NCBI RefSeq assembly: GCF_028368935.1
Contig: NZ_JAQNDK010000001.1
Location: forward strand, 806,001-870,000
Direction: 5' to 3'
Length of the DNA stretch: 64,000 nucleotides
DNA from: Sorangium aterium
GTDB taxonomy: Bacteria > Myxococcota_A > Polyangia > Polyangiales > Polyangiaceae
Shown piece after piece: positions 11,735 to 19,210 of the stretch. Numbering within the stretch: position 1 is the first letter of the stretch; every line of letters starts with the position of its first letter. The translations under genes were made by a program, and so were the position numbers. The notes under the pieces are model-generated. The model was given only the letters and a program-made list of their open reading frames with translations, had not been told where the DNA came from and did no database searches.

Positions 11735-12067
11735 ATGACCGTCAAGCACCTCTCCTCGCGGACCTACGTGATCGTCTGGCTCCTCCTGATGGGGCTGACG
11801 CTCGCCTCCTACCTGCTCTCGCTGGCCCACCTCGGCGAGGCCGACGTCGTCGCGGCGCTGCTCATCGCCACGGTGAAGACGCTGCTCGTGCTGCTCTTCT
11901 TCATGCACCTCATCGAGCAGCGCTTCACGAACGCCCTCCCCATGATCGTGGCGGCGCTCCTCGTCGGCCTGATGCTCACGATGATGCTCAGCGACGTGAC
12001 GAGCCGCCAGGCGATCTTGCAGCGGCCGATCCCGCTGCCCCGGCCGCCCGCGGCCACGCCCCGATGA
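11735..12067 (+). CDS. ctaF: Cytochrome c oxidase subunit IV (small membrane subunit)
   Basis: The 110-residue protein has three hydrophobic helices (about 9-29, 37-60 and 67-87) and the family stretch TVKTLLVLLFFMHL, typical of the prokaryotic COX4/CtaF-CyoD group. The tail is Pro-rich. It begins 26 bases after ctaE, without overlap, and appears to be the last gene of the respiratory operon. No clear Shine-Dalgarno is seen, so the start rests on fit to the family N-terminus. Confidence 0.9.
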   Translation: MTVKHLSSRTYVIVWLLLMGLTLASYLLSLAHLGEADVVAALLIATVKTLLVLLFFMHLIEQRFTNALPMIVAALLVGLMLTMMLSDVTSRQAILQRPIPLPRPPAATPR

Positions 12068-12404
12068 CGGCCGCGCCCCGGTGATCGGTCCGTCGCGCGA
12101 GCGCGCCCGCCGGCGCGGGGCGTAGCGCGCCGTCGTCGCGCGGCGACGGGGGCTCGCCCGCGTCGCGATGGCCGCGCGGCGCCGTCGCGCGTCGCGATGG
12201 ACGCGCGGTCGAGCTCGTCCGGGCGACGCAGGAGCTCGGCTGTCGTCGGAGGGCGCGCGACGCCGATCTCACCGCATCGGGCGCCGCTCACATGGCCTAT
12301 CCGCCGCCCTGTTTCAGGCCTACAAACACGTGCTCTCGGTGCCGCGCGACGGCCCTGCGGAAGGGTGTCTGCGCCTCCGGCATTGAACGTTCGTAGGAGC
12401 GATC
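12068..12404. other. Intergenic stretch after the respiratory operon
   Basis: These 337 bases hold no convincing gene; the short open frames are Arg-rich and have no start context. The DNA is rich in GTCGCG and GCGCGG words, with a near-repeat of GTCGCGATGG around 12164 and 12191. A less GC-rich patch at about 12297-12330 is the most likely place for the promoter of the next lipoprotein gene, but no good -35/-10 pair was found. Confidence 0.6.
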
Positions 12405-13112
12405 ATGAAGAGGTGGATTGGGCGGGCCGCGGTCCTGTGCGGCCTCGCCGCGGCCGCGTGCACGGCCGGCCCCGCGGACGCGCCGTGGCTCGCGGACGGG
12501 GACGGGTCTCTTTCGCTGGACTGGGCGGCGGCCTCTCCGACGGCGTTCCGCGGCGCCCCCGGGAACGTCGACCCGAGCGCGCCGTGCTCCGCGCGGGTCC
12601 TCTTCACGGAGGCCTTCGCGGACAACGCGACCCGGTGGAGCCTCGCGGCGGGGTGGGAGATCGGGCCGGCGAGGGCGTCGAGCGACCAGCGCGCGGGGTT
12701 CCCCGATCCGGCGAGCGATCACACCGAGGCCGGCGACAACGGCGTGGCGGGCGTGGTGCTCGGCGGCAGCCCGAGCGTCACCGCGCCGCACCCGCAGCGC
12801 TACCTGACGAGCCCCGCCGTCGACGTGCTCGTGAGCGGGCGAGTCACGCTGTCGTTCTGGCGATGGCTGAACACGACCTACCGCAACAAGGCGCGCGTCG
12901 AGGTCTTCGACGGATCGCGCTGGCGGATCGTCTACGAGTCTCCGCACGACGATGTCACCGAGTCCGGATGGAAGCGCGTCACCTACGACCTCACGCCCTA
13001 CAAGAGCTCGAGCTTGCGGGTGCGGTTCGGCTACAGCGCCGTCATCGCCTTCGGCGGCGCGCCCATGTCGGGCTGGAACATCGACGACGTGCAGATCAGC
13101 GCCTGCCGCTGA
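12405..13112 (+). CDS. Putative secreted lipoprotein with a jelly-roll (MAM/peptidase-associated type) domain
   Basis: The 235-residue protein has an N-terminal lipoprotein signal ending LAAAAC (Cys about 19). The rest has the look of a beta-sandwich: an opening LFTEAFADNATRWSL, an inner TLSFWRWLN and a closing WNIDDVQI. This resembles the C-terminal jelly-roll repeats found in secreted peptidases and adhesins, where the final ID-DV-I strand is typical. There is no catalytic motif. AGGAG precedes the ATG at good spacing. It is not part of the respiratory operon. The domain call is by pattern only; the function is unknown. Confidence 0.7.
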   Translation: MKRWIGRAAVLCGLAAAACTAGPADAPWLADGDGSLSLDWAAASPTAFRGAPGNVDPSAPCSARVLFTEAFADNATRWSLAAGWEIGPARASSDQRAGFPDPASDHTEAGDNGVAGVVLGGSPSVTAPHPQRYLTSPAVDVLVSGRVTLSFWRWLNTTYRNKARVEVFDGSRWRIVYESPHDDVTESGWKRVTYDLTPYKSSSLRVRFGYSAVIAFGGAPMSGWNIDDVQISACR

Positions 13113-13136
13113 ATCGGCTCATGGCCCGAGCGGGAG

Positions 13137-13162
13137 AGCGCTCGCGGGCTCCCGCGAGCGCT
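13137..13162 (+). terminator. GC-rich hairpin after the lipoprotein gene
   Basis: A perfect 12-bp inverted repeat (AGCGCTCGCGGG and its complement) with a 2-base centre lies 24 bases after the stop codon. No T-run follows on the + strand, so it may act as a weak or factor-assisted terminator, or protect the 3' end. Confidence 0.45.
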
Positions 13163-13326
13163 GTGAAAAGACACACCCAGGGCGTTATTCTCCTTTCCTG
13201 ACGACAATTTTCGCTCCCGGGTCCGCCATGGCTCGCCCTGGCACCTCGCTTGCTCAACCCAGCCTCGGAGCGCGCGAGGACGTAACCCTGCGCCAACCTG
13301 TGCCAAAAGAAAGGACGGATCGAACC

Positions 13327-14373
13327 ATGGCCATGCAGAAGAAGCGAAAGGTGCTGAAGGCGCCGTTCATCGTCACCGTCGCCGCGGCGGCCTCGCTCGC
13401 GGGCGCGGTGGCCCTGCCGGGGTGCAATCCCACGGTGACGAGCGGCGGCTGCCCCGAGTCGGCGCCGGAGGTCGGATCGAGCTGCGAGGAGGACGGTCTT
13501 AGGTGCAACTATGGTAAGGAGACGTGCGGCCTCCCGATCGACAGCACGTGTGAGAGCGGGGAGTGGTATGAGGAACCCACGGTGGCCTGCAACCCGCCGG
13601 AGCCACCGGCGTGCCCCGCGGAGGTGCCGGAGGCCGGCAGCGCCTGCGACCAGCCCGGGAAGAGCTGCAACTACGACACCACCGGTTGCCCCTCGGTGGT
13701 GACGTGCGGTGACGACGCCACGTGGTCCGACCCGATCTCACCGGCCTGCAACCCGCCGCCGCCGGTGTGCCCGGTGGAGATGCCGAAGGCCGGTAGCGCC
13801 TGCGCGGAGCCCGGGACGACCTGTAACTATGACGCCACCAGTTGCCCTGCGCTGGTGAGCTGCGGTGACGACGGCACGTGGTCCGAACCGATCTCACCGG
13901 CCTGCAACCCGCCGGCGCCGGTGTGCCCCGAGGTGATGCCGACCGACGGGGATCCCTGCGTGGCGGCGGGCGGGCCCTGCCCCTACGAGATGATGACCGG
14001 CTGCGGCCCGATGCCGACCCAGGCCGTGTGTGTTCAGCAAAAGGACACCTGGAGCTGGCAGGTAGCCGAGATCTTCTGCAACCCGCCGCCCCCCGACGTC
14101 TGTCTCAACGCCGCCACCGAGGACGCGTGCACCAACCTCGGGCCGGCGTGTCGCTGGCTCACGCCAGGCTGCGGCGACGCCTCGACGACCCCCGTGCTGG
14201 CCGAGGCGGGCTGCTTCCCGAGCCAGGGTTGCGAGGTCGACGCGGCGTGTCCGAGTGGGACGCGCTGCCAGGAGATCGTCATCAACCCCTGTTACAAGGA
14301 GGCCTGTGACGCCTGCGGCTCGACGGTGAAGGTGTGCGCGCCGCCGGGCGGGCGCCCGAGCACGTCGCCGTGA
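13327..14373 (+). CDS. Cys-rich repeat lipoprotein of unknown function
   Basis: The 348-residue protein starts with a basic signal (KKRKVLKAPF) and a hydrophobic core ending in the lipobox LPGC, so it is probably exported and lipid-anchored. The mature part is very rich in Cys and Pro. It is built from units of about 52 residues with the shared pattern CP-E-P-AGSAC, CNYD, CGDD-TWS and PISPACNPP. The last 80 residues are a different Cys-rich block (QGCEVDAACPSGTRC). Such proteins are common at myxobacterial surfaces but have no known role. The start at 13327 is chosen because AAAGGA lies 11 bases ahead; ATG at 13333 is a possible alternative. Confidence 0.75.
   Translation: MAMQKKRKVLKAPFIVTVAAAASLAGAVALPGCNPTVTSGGCPESAPEVGSSCEEDGLRCNYGKETCGLPIDSTCESGEWYEEPTVACNPPEPPACPAEVPEAGSACDQPGKSCNYDTTGCPSVVTCGDDATWSDPISPACNPPPPVCPVEMPKAGSACAEPGTTCNYDATSCPALVSCGDDGTWSEPISPACNPPAPVCPEVMPTDGDPCVAAGGPCPYEMMTGCGPMPTQAVCVQQKDTWSWQVAEIFCNPPPPDVCLNAATEDACTNLGPACRWLTPGCGDASTTPVLAEAGCFPSQGCEVDAACPSGTRCQEIVINPCYKEACDACGSTVKVCAPPGGRPSTSP
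13609..13920 (+). repeat. Two 156-bp tandem coding repeats inside the Cys-rich lipoprotein
   Basis: Units at 13609-13764 and 13765-13920 are each exactly 156 bases (52 codons) and highly similar. A diverged unit precedes them (from about 13450) and another follows (from 13921). The unit boundary is the codon before the first Cys of each block. Confidence 0.8.
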
Positions 14374-14379
14374 GCGCCT

Positions 14380-14421
14380 CCAGGGGCGGCGAGCGCCCGT
14401 CTCCCGTCTTGCCGCCCCCGG
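14380..14421 (+). terminator. Possible terminator hairpin after the Cys-rich lipoprotein
   Basis: An 11-bp stem with one mismatch (14380-14390 against 14411-14421) and a 20-base loop lies just after the stop codon. There is no T-run, so the call is weak. Confidence 0.28.
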
Positions 14422-14443
14422 ACTGCCCGCCTAGCGTGATCCC

Positions 14444-15250
14444 ATGAAGGACGCCCCCGACGCAGAGCAGGACAGCGCCGCTGACGCAGAGGCGCCGCGC
14501 GGGCAGCGCGCCCCCCTCCCGCCCGCGAGCGACGCGGTGCGCGCCGAGTGGGGGCGGCGCGTCGAGGCCGAGTACCGCTCGGCGGCGATCACACAGCACC
14601 TCACGCTCTGGCTGATCCAGATGGGCGCGTCGCCGGATCTCATCGACGACGGCCTCCGCATCGTCAAGGACGAGCTCGCGCACGCGCGCCTCAGCCATCG
14701 CGTCCACGCCCGCGCGGGCGGCGGCGCCTTGCCGGCGCTCCGCCGCGAGACGCTCGGGCTCAGGAGCAGCGGAGACGAGCCGCTCGAGATGGCCGTCGCC
14801 CGGGCGGGCGTGGAGGTGTTCTGCCTGGGGGAGACGGTCGCGGTCCCGCTCTTCAAGGTGCTCCGCGAGGGGTGCACCGTGCCTGTCGCGCGCCGGGCGC
14901 TCGACCGCATCCTGCGCGACGAGGTGCGGCACCGCGACTTCGGCTGGACGCTGCTCCGTTACCTGCTCGAGCAGCCGTGCGCGCCGGCCGTGCGGCAGCT
15001 GGTCGAGCGCGAGCTCCACTCCATGTTCACGCGGCTGCGCAGGAGCTACATGCCCCCTGGCGGCGCGAAGCGCGCGGCGATCTCGGACGACGACCGCGCC
15101 TGGGGCCTGATGCCGACCGCTCGGTACGGCGAGATCCTCGAGCGCGCCGTGGAGCGGGACTACGTCCCTCGCTTCGGCGAGCACGGTCTGGATGCGACCG
15201 CCGCGTGGCGCGCGGCGACAGCGCCCGATCGGTCCGCCACGCCCCCCTGA
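14444..15250 (+). CDS. Ferritin-like di-iron domain protein
   Basis: The 268-residue protein has a disordered first 30 residues and then an all-helical core. Four carboxylate/His motifs fit a di-iron four-helix bundle: EAEYRSA near residue 41, DELAHARLSH (ExxH) near 80, EVFCLGE near 125 and DEVRHRDF (ExxH) near 164. Two ExxH pairs plus two further Glu residues are the ferritin-like signature. Substrate and role (oxidase, oxygenase or iron handling) cannot be told from sequence. It stands alone on the + strand, converging with the Rieske oxygenase gene. The start ATG has no strong ribosome-binding site; the first 20 residues could be shorter in life. Confidence 0.75.
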   Translation: MKDAPDAEQDSAADAEAPRGQRAPLPPASDAVRAEWGRRVEAEYRSAAITQHLTLWLIQMGASPDLIDDGLRIVKDELAHARLSHRVHARAGGGALPALRRETLGLRSSGDEPLEMAVARAGVEVFCLGETVAVPLFKVLREGCTVPVARRALDRILRDEVRHRDFGWTLLRYLLEQPCAPAVRQLVERELHSMFTRLRRSYMPPGGAKRAAISDDDRAWGLMPTARYGEILERAVERDYVPRFGEHGLDATAAWRAATAPDRSATPP

Positions 15251-15380
15251 GCCGGACGCTTCCCGTCCGCCGCGCGGCGCCGCAAGACTGCCGCGCCTCG
15301 TGCGCCGGACCCCGCCTGCCCTCCCACACAGCGCCGCCAGAGCTCGGTCTTCCAGGCCTGGAGCCTGCGCGGACGGGCCG

Positions 15381-16388
15381 TCACGCCATCACGCGGATCA
15401 CCCGCCGCTCCGGCAGGCTCGCTCGCCTCTGCTCCCATTCGCCGCGCGCCGCCGACTCGAGGATGCGGCGCAGGAGCAGCGCTGGTGCGTCCGCCTCGAC
15501 GTGGTGCTCGCGGAGGGCCCCCGGTTCCGCGCAGGCGAGCTCCGCGCTCTCCAGGAGGATCCGGTCCTGCCGGAGGATCGCCGGCTCTTCCTGGCGAAAA
15601 CGCACGCGCGCCCCGAAGGGCAACGCCCTCGCGATCATCCACTCCAGGCGGCACCGATCGGGCGCGGTCGGGACGAAGTGCAGGACGATCCGGCGCGAGG
15701 GTCCTCCCAGCGAGCGCACCTCGACGCGGTCGGGGAGCTTGAACGAGAGCAGCGTCTGCTGCGACCGCTGCCCGGGCGCGCCGCCGTCCTCGGGGACCGG
15801 CCCGCGCAGCGTCATCCCGTCGGGCGTAGACCGCAGCTCGAGGAGCTCCTCGCGCAGGCCGCGGAAGAGCGCGGTGTAGAACTGCCAGTGAGTCCACGGG
15901 TGCGCAAACGCTGGATGACACCAGTCGAGGTTGTTCTCCAGGCCTTTGATGGAGGCGCACCCGAGCTCCACCGAGCCCTGATCCCAGCGGTGCGCCGCAA
16001 AGCCGTCGATGCTCGGCGCGGGCGGCGGCGCTCCGCCGTGGCTCTCGCCGAGCCAGACCCACACATACCCGTCTTGCTCCGCGCACGGGAACGCGGGGAC
16101 ACCGCACCTCTCGGGGATGCGCCTGCCCCCCGCGAGCGACGGGATGTGCACGCACTCGCCGCCGCCGCTGTATCTCCAGCCGTGGTATCCGCACGCCAGC
16201 GCTCCCTGGGTCACGCGCCCGAGAGACAGCTTGACGCCGCGGTGGCAGCAGCGATCCGCGAGCGCGCGGGGACGGCGGCCGCCTCCGCGAAATACGACGA
16301 TGTCCCGATCGAGGACCCGGACCGCTCGAGGGGCATCCCCGAGCTGCGAGGACGCACAGGCAACATACCAGTACTCCCTGAGGAACAT
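15381..16388 (-). CDS. Rieske non-haem iron oxygenase, VanA/PAO-like
   Basis: The 335-residue protein starts MFLREYWYVACASSQLG, a form common in vanillate demethylase-like Rieske oxygenases. The 2Fe-2S ligands are seen as CCHRG and, 17 residues later, CGYHGW. The mononuclear iron site is NNLDWCHPAFAH, which matches N-x-x-D-x-x-H-x-x-x-x-H. It would hydroxylate or demethylate an organic substrate using electrons from a separate reductase, not found here. The start at 16388 is favoured over the ATG at 16409 because GGAGG lies seven bases ahead of it, and the upstream ATG is inside the operator palindrome. It lies just downstream of a TetR gene on the same strand, which probably controls it. Confidence 0.88.
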   Translation of the reverse strand: MFLREYWYVACASSQLGDAPRAVRVLDRDIVVFRGGGRRPRALADRCCHRGVKLSLGRVTQGALACGYHGWRYSGGGECVHIPSLAGGRRIPERCGVPAFPCAEQDGYVWVWLGESHGGAPPPAPSIDGFAAHRWDQGSVELGCASIKGLENNLDWCHPAFAHPWTHWQFYTALFRGLREELLELRSTPDGMTLRGPVPEDGGAPGQRSQQTLLSFKLPDRVEVRSLGGPSRRIVLHFVPTAPDRCRLEWMIARALPFGARVRFRQEEPAILRQDRILLESAELACAEPGALREHHVEADAPALLLRRILESAARGEWEQRRASLPERRVIRVMA

Positions 16389-16405
16389 GACCTCACCTCC
16401 AGCAA

Positions 16406-16419
16406 ACATTCATGAATGT
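16406..16419. promoter_or_regulatory. TetR-type operator palindrome ahead of the Rieske oxygenase
   Basis: ACATTCATGAATGT is a perfect 14-bp palindrome lying 18 bases upstream of the chosen Rieske start. On the minus strand one half extends to TACATACATT. It is closely related to the site at 17063-17080 across the TetR start, so one regulator probably binds both. Repression of the oxygenase until a ligand is bound is the simplest reading. Confidence 0.75.
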
Positions 16420-16433
16420 ATGTAATTCGACAT

Positions 16434-16451
16434 AAAAAACGCGCTCAGCGC
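16434..16451 (-). terminator. Weak hairpin plus T-run at the TetR stop codon
   Basis: On the minus strand GCGC-TGA-GCGC is followed by G and six T. The TetR stop codon TGA is the loop. The stem is only 4 bp, so it may only partly end transcription before the Rieske gene. Confidence 0.35.
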
Positions 16452-17062
16452 TGGAGCCCGCGCAGGAACGTCGCGACCATGCGGCGCACGACGGCCCTCG
16501 ACTCCAGCACCTTCGGGTCCATGAGGTGCAGCGCGGTCGCTCCGTGCACGAGGCTGACGGCCGCGAGGGCGGCAGCCCTCGGGTCGGTGGCGCGGTCGAT
16601 CTGGCCGGCCGCTATGCCCTTGCGCACGAGGTCGGCGACCATGTCGACCAGGCGGCGCGCGCTCGCGATCTTCTGCTGGAATCCTGGCTCGAGCTCGGGC
16701 GTGAGCTCGGTCTTGAACAGCGTGATCGAGAGGACCGCGCGGTACTCCGGATCTTCGTCGAGGTACTCGAGCGATCGCGTGAGCAGGCGCTCGATCGATT
16801 CGAGCGGCGAGTACCGGGGCGACAGCGCCTCGGCGAAGACCTCGTTCGCCTTGGCGCAGCGCTCGCCGATCAGCGCCGAGTAGAGCTCCACCTTGCCCTT
16901 GAAGTGCCAGTAGACCGCGCCCCGCGTCAGCCCGGCTTCCGCCGCGACGTCCTGCAGCGTCGCCGCCGAGTATCCCCTGCGGCTGAAGACGCGCAGCGCC
17001 GCGTCGAGGATCTGCTCGCGGGTCGCCGCTGCTTCCTCCTTCGTCCGTCGCACCCACTTCAT
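16445..17062 (-). CDS. TetR-family repressor, AcrR/TtgR-like
   Basis: The 205-residue protein has an N-terminal helix-turn-helix of the AcrR type: RRTKEEAAATREQILDAAL in parts, then LQDVAAEAGLTRGAVYWHFKGK (recognition helix about 40-48). The C-terminal helical half is the ligand domain. Start MKWVRRTKEEA at 17062 fits AcrR-like N-termini; an ATG two codons upstream at 17068 is also in frame and lies inside the operator. Sites at 17063-17080 and 16406-16419 point to self-control and control of the Rieske gene downstream. Most AcrR relatives sense hydrophobic or aromatic compounds, which suits an oxygenase partner; the ligand is unknown. Confidence 0.88.
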   Translation of the reverse strand: MKWVRRTKEEAAATREQILDAALRVFSRRGYSAATLQDVAAEAGLTRGAVYWHFKGKVELYSALIGERCAKANEVFAEALSPRYSPLESIERLLTRSLEYLDEDPEYRAVLSITLFKTELTPELEPGFQQKIASARRLVDMVADLVRKGIAAGQIDRATDPRAAALAAVSLVHGATALHLMDPKVLESRAVVRRMVATFLRGLQR

Positions 17063-17080
17063 ATACATTCACAAATGTAT
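17063..17080. promoter_or_regulatory. AcrR-like operator over the TetR start
   Basis: ATACATT, four bases, then AATGTAT form an inverted repeat that begins directly at the TetR start codon. On the minus strand it reads ATACATTTGTGAATGTAT, which as I recall equals the core of the E. coli AcrR operator. Binding here would block initiation of the repressor's own gene. Confidence 0.75.
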
Positions 17081-17211
17081 GTTAGCAAGCCCGATCGTCA
17101 CCTGGTCGGCGGCGGATCGCGGAGCGCGCGGGGTGGGGCCGCCGTCGTGACAGGCAAGGCGATCTGGCGGAGAGGACGCGAGATCGGGTCGTGAAGACGC
17201 CGGACCCGGGC

Positions 17212-17724
17212 TCAGGTCGCGAAGACGGCGAACTCGGGGCTGTAGACGACCACGCCTCGGGCGCGCTCGAGCGCACCGTGCGCGAGCTCGATCGCCATGA
17301 ACGCCTCGTCCGCCGCGTACTCGTTGCCGAGGCCGTACAGGCTTGCCTTCTTGAACCCGAACCGCGCGTAGTACTCGGGCGATCCGAGGACGACGGCGAA
17401 CGCGAAGCCGGCGTCCCTGCACGCCGCGATCCCTCGTCGCGCCAGCGAAGAGCCGATGCCGCGGCCCTCCAGCCCAGGAGAGACCGCGAGCGGCGCGAGG
17501 CCGACGCCTTTGCCGGGGACGCCGTCGCCGGCGATCGTCACGGGGCTGAACAGGACATGTCCGACGATGCCCGTGTCCGTCACCGCGACGAGCGACACGG
17601 CCGCGCGCCCCGCATCCCGCAGCCTGTCCACGAGATCCGCCTCGAGCGCCGAGGGAAACGCCGCGAGGTGAACGGCGCGGATCCCCGCTTCATCCCCCGC
17701 CCGTTCGGGCCTGACGTCGATCAT
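17212..17724 (-). CDS. GNAT-family N-acetyltransferase (YhbS-like)
   Basis: The 170-residue protein has the GNAT fold order: IRPE-like start (MIDVRPERAGDEAGIR), a beta strand with GHVLFSPV, then LAPLAVSPGLEGRGIGSSL. In that last block, the RGIGSSL loop is the acetyl-CoA pyrophosphate-binding motif. VLGSPEYYARFGF near residue 120 is typical of the YhbS subgroup. The acceptor is unknown. It lies upstream of the TetR gene on the same strand but 131 bases away with an operator between, so it is probably a separate unit. Confidence 0.88.
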   Translation of the reverse strand: MIDVRPERAGDEAGIRAVHLAAFPSALEADLVDRLRDAGRAAVSLVAVTDTGIVGHVLFSPVTIAGDGVPGKGVGLAPLAVSPGLEGRGIGSSLARRGIAACRDAGFAFAVVLGSPEYYARFGFKKASLYGLGNEYAADEAFMAIELAHGALERARGVVVYSPEFAVFAT

Positions 17725-18249
17725 CGACGCCCCCCTCCAGACAGACGCCCCTCGGCCGATCCGCCCGCGCGAGGGGCAGCGTCCGGCACCGCCCCCCGCC
17801 CGCGAGCGGCGTCAAGCGCCAAGGAGGGCGTGGTTATGACAGACCATGTCCGACCGGGTCGACACCTCGATAACGCCGCCGCCTCTCCAGTTCTCCACAG
17901 GAGTTCTCCACAGGACATCCCCTGGACAACAGCTGGATTCTGTCGATTACCATCGCCGCGCAAGCCTCTTCTCGTCATGGCCATTCGGGCAGCCTAGCGG
18001 AACCCCGCGCCGCAGGGTGAACCGGCGCCAACAAGACAATGCAACTAACTGTAATTACTATAGTTTTTCCATCCACAGGCCCCGCCGTCCGCCCCTGACA
18101 GGTTGGGACAATGTCCGTCCGATCGATCCCTTTCCCGACGGGTCGAAGATGACTATCCATGGTAGACATCAAGAACGCGGCGCGACGGCGTGTCTCTCGC
18201 ATGAGCGTGTAAATGGCGCGCCGGAATGCTTCGTTTTGGAGGAGACTTC
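17725..18249. other. Divergent intergenic region with an AT-rich patch
   Basis: These 525 bases separate the GNAT gene (minus strand) from the orphan gene (plus strand). Open frames here lack starts with ribosome-binding sites. The segment at about 18030-18080 is strikingly AT-rich for this genome, with TAATTACTATAG, and probably carries the promoter of the orphan gene. The 13-bp direct repeat at 17890-17915 is listed separately. Confidence 0.6.
17890..17915 (+). repeat. Two adjacent 13-bp direct repeats
   Basis: GTTCTCCACAGGA occurs twice with no gap. Each copy contains TTCTCCACA, one base from a DnaA-box consensus. Regulator binding sites are also possible. Confidence 0.7.
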
Positions 18250-18843
18250 ATGGAAAAGATCTCGCTCACGTACTTTGTCGACTTCGTTCTCAAGGCCGGG
18301 ACGCCCAAGCTGACGGGCGTCAGGGAGTTCAAGGAGCGGAAGGACGAGCTCTACACGGACTTTTACAGGCAGGTGCGAGAGGCGATCGTCGACATGCACA
18401 GGAGCGGAAAGCCCACCAGCGTGCTCGACGGCTTCCTCGCCGCGCAGCACGACGAGCGGCGCCGCCGCATCTACCCGTCGGTGGTGAACGGATATCGCAA
18501 GTTCCTCGCCTCGACGAAGATGACGTGGTTCGAGCCTCCGGCGTCGACGTATCGCCTCGGCGATCTCGAGATCAACGTCAACCCGGAGCTCGGGCTCGTC
18601 ATCGATGGGACGCCGCATGTCATCAAGATGTATTTCCGCGGGGAGCCCCTGTCGTCCAAGCGCGTCTCGGTCGTGCTGAACCTGCTCATGAACGGGCTCG
18701 CAGAGAGCACGCCGGGCGGCGCCTTCGCGGTGCTCGACGTGCGGAACGCCAAGATTCACACCTTCAAGGTGCCGAACCCGCGGCTCAGCTTGCTCCTCCG
18801 CGGCGAGGCGGCCTCCTTCGCCACCATCTACACCGGGCTGTGA
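18250..18843 (+). CDS. Orphan protein of unknown function
   Basis: The 197-residue protein is not recognised. The start at 18250 is supported by GGAGGA six bases ahead; an in-frame ATG at 18226 is less likely. There is no signal or membrane helix, so it is probably cytoplasmic. The first 100 residues look helical and charged (REFKERKDELYTDFYRQ). The second half is strand-rich: LGDLEINVNPELGLVIDG, then VIKMYFRGEPLSSKR. The order Glu-Leu-Gly-Leu, Ile-Asp-Gly, then Ile-Lys recalls a PD-(D/E)xK nuclease core, but this is only a guess. It stands alone, behind an AT-rich leader unlike its surroundings, which hints at acquisition from elsewhere. Confidence 0.7.
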   Translation: MEKISLTYFVDFVLKAGTPKLTGVREFKERKDELYTDFYRQVREAIVDMHRSGKPTSVLDGFLAAQHDERRRRIYPSVVNGYRKFLASTKMTWFEPPASTYRLGDLEINVNPELGLVIDGTPHVIKMYFRGEPLSSKRVSVVLNLLMNGLAESTPGGAFAVLDVRNAKIHTFKVPNPRLSLLLRGEAASFATIYTGL

Positions 18844-19210
18844 TCGCTGCGCCGCCGAGCGAGGCGGCGCCGCGCAGGCATCGCACCACGTCATCTCCCG
18901 GCGTCCACCGAGCCCACGACGCCCACCGCGACGCCCACTGCGACACCGGCGTTGCCGCGCCACGCGCCCTCCGCCGCTCATGCCGGCGGGGGCGCGCGGC
19001 GCTCGCGCCCGCCCGGTGCAGGACGCGCACCGGGTGGACGCGGGAGCCGAAAGGTCGATGTCACGACGACGACGCCGTGACGCCATGACGCGACGACGCG
19101 ACGACGTGACGACGTGATGACGCGACGCCGCAATGAATGGCGCACACGCAATAGGGCTGTAGGAGATCGACGCCTCTGGCCTCATCGCAGAACGTACAAG
19201 CAGAGTAAAA
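18844..19210. other. Intergenic stretch with ACG-rich simple repeats
   Basis: No gene is supported in these 367 bases. Bases 19061-19128 are a low-complexity run of ACG and TGACG words, with (C)GACGACG recurring. The DNA just before the next gene (19135-19210) is less GC-rich and is the likely promoter area. Confidence 0.6.

Noticed and set aside
12168-12386. Small Arg-rich frame after ctaF
   Set aside because: No ribosome-binding site, extreme Arg/Ala composition and overlap with the likely promoter of the next gene.
17890-18080. Chromosome replication origin
   Set aside because: Only two imperfect DnaA-like boxes and one AT-rich patch are present, with no dnaA, dnaN, gyrB or parAB nearby.
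17846-18313. 155-codon + strand frame starting MSDRVDTS
   Set aside because: It crosses the AT-rich leader and overlaps the orphan gene in another frame; it has no ribosome-binding site and no domain.
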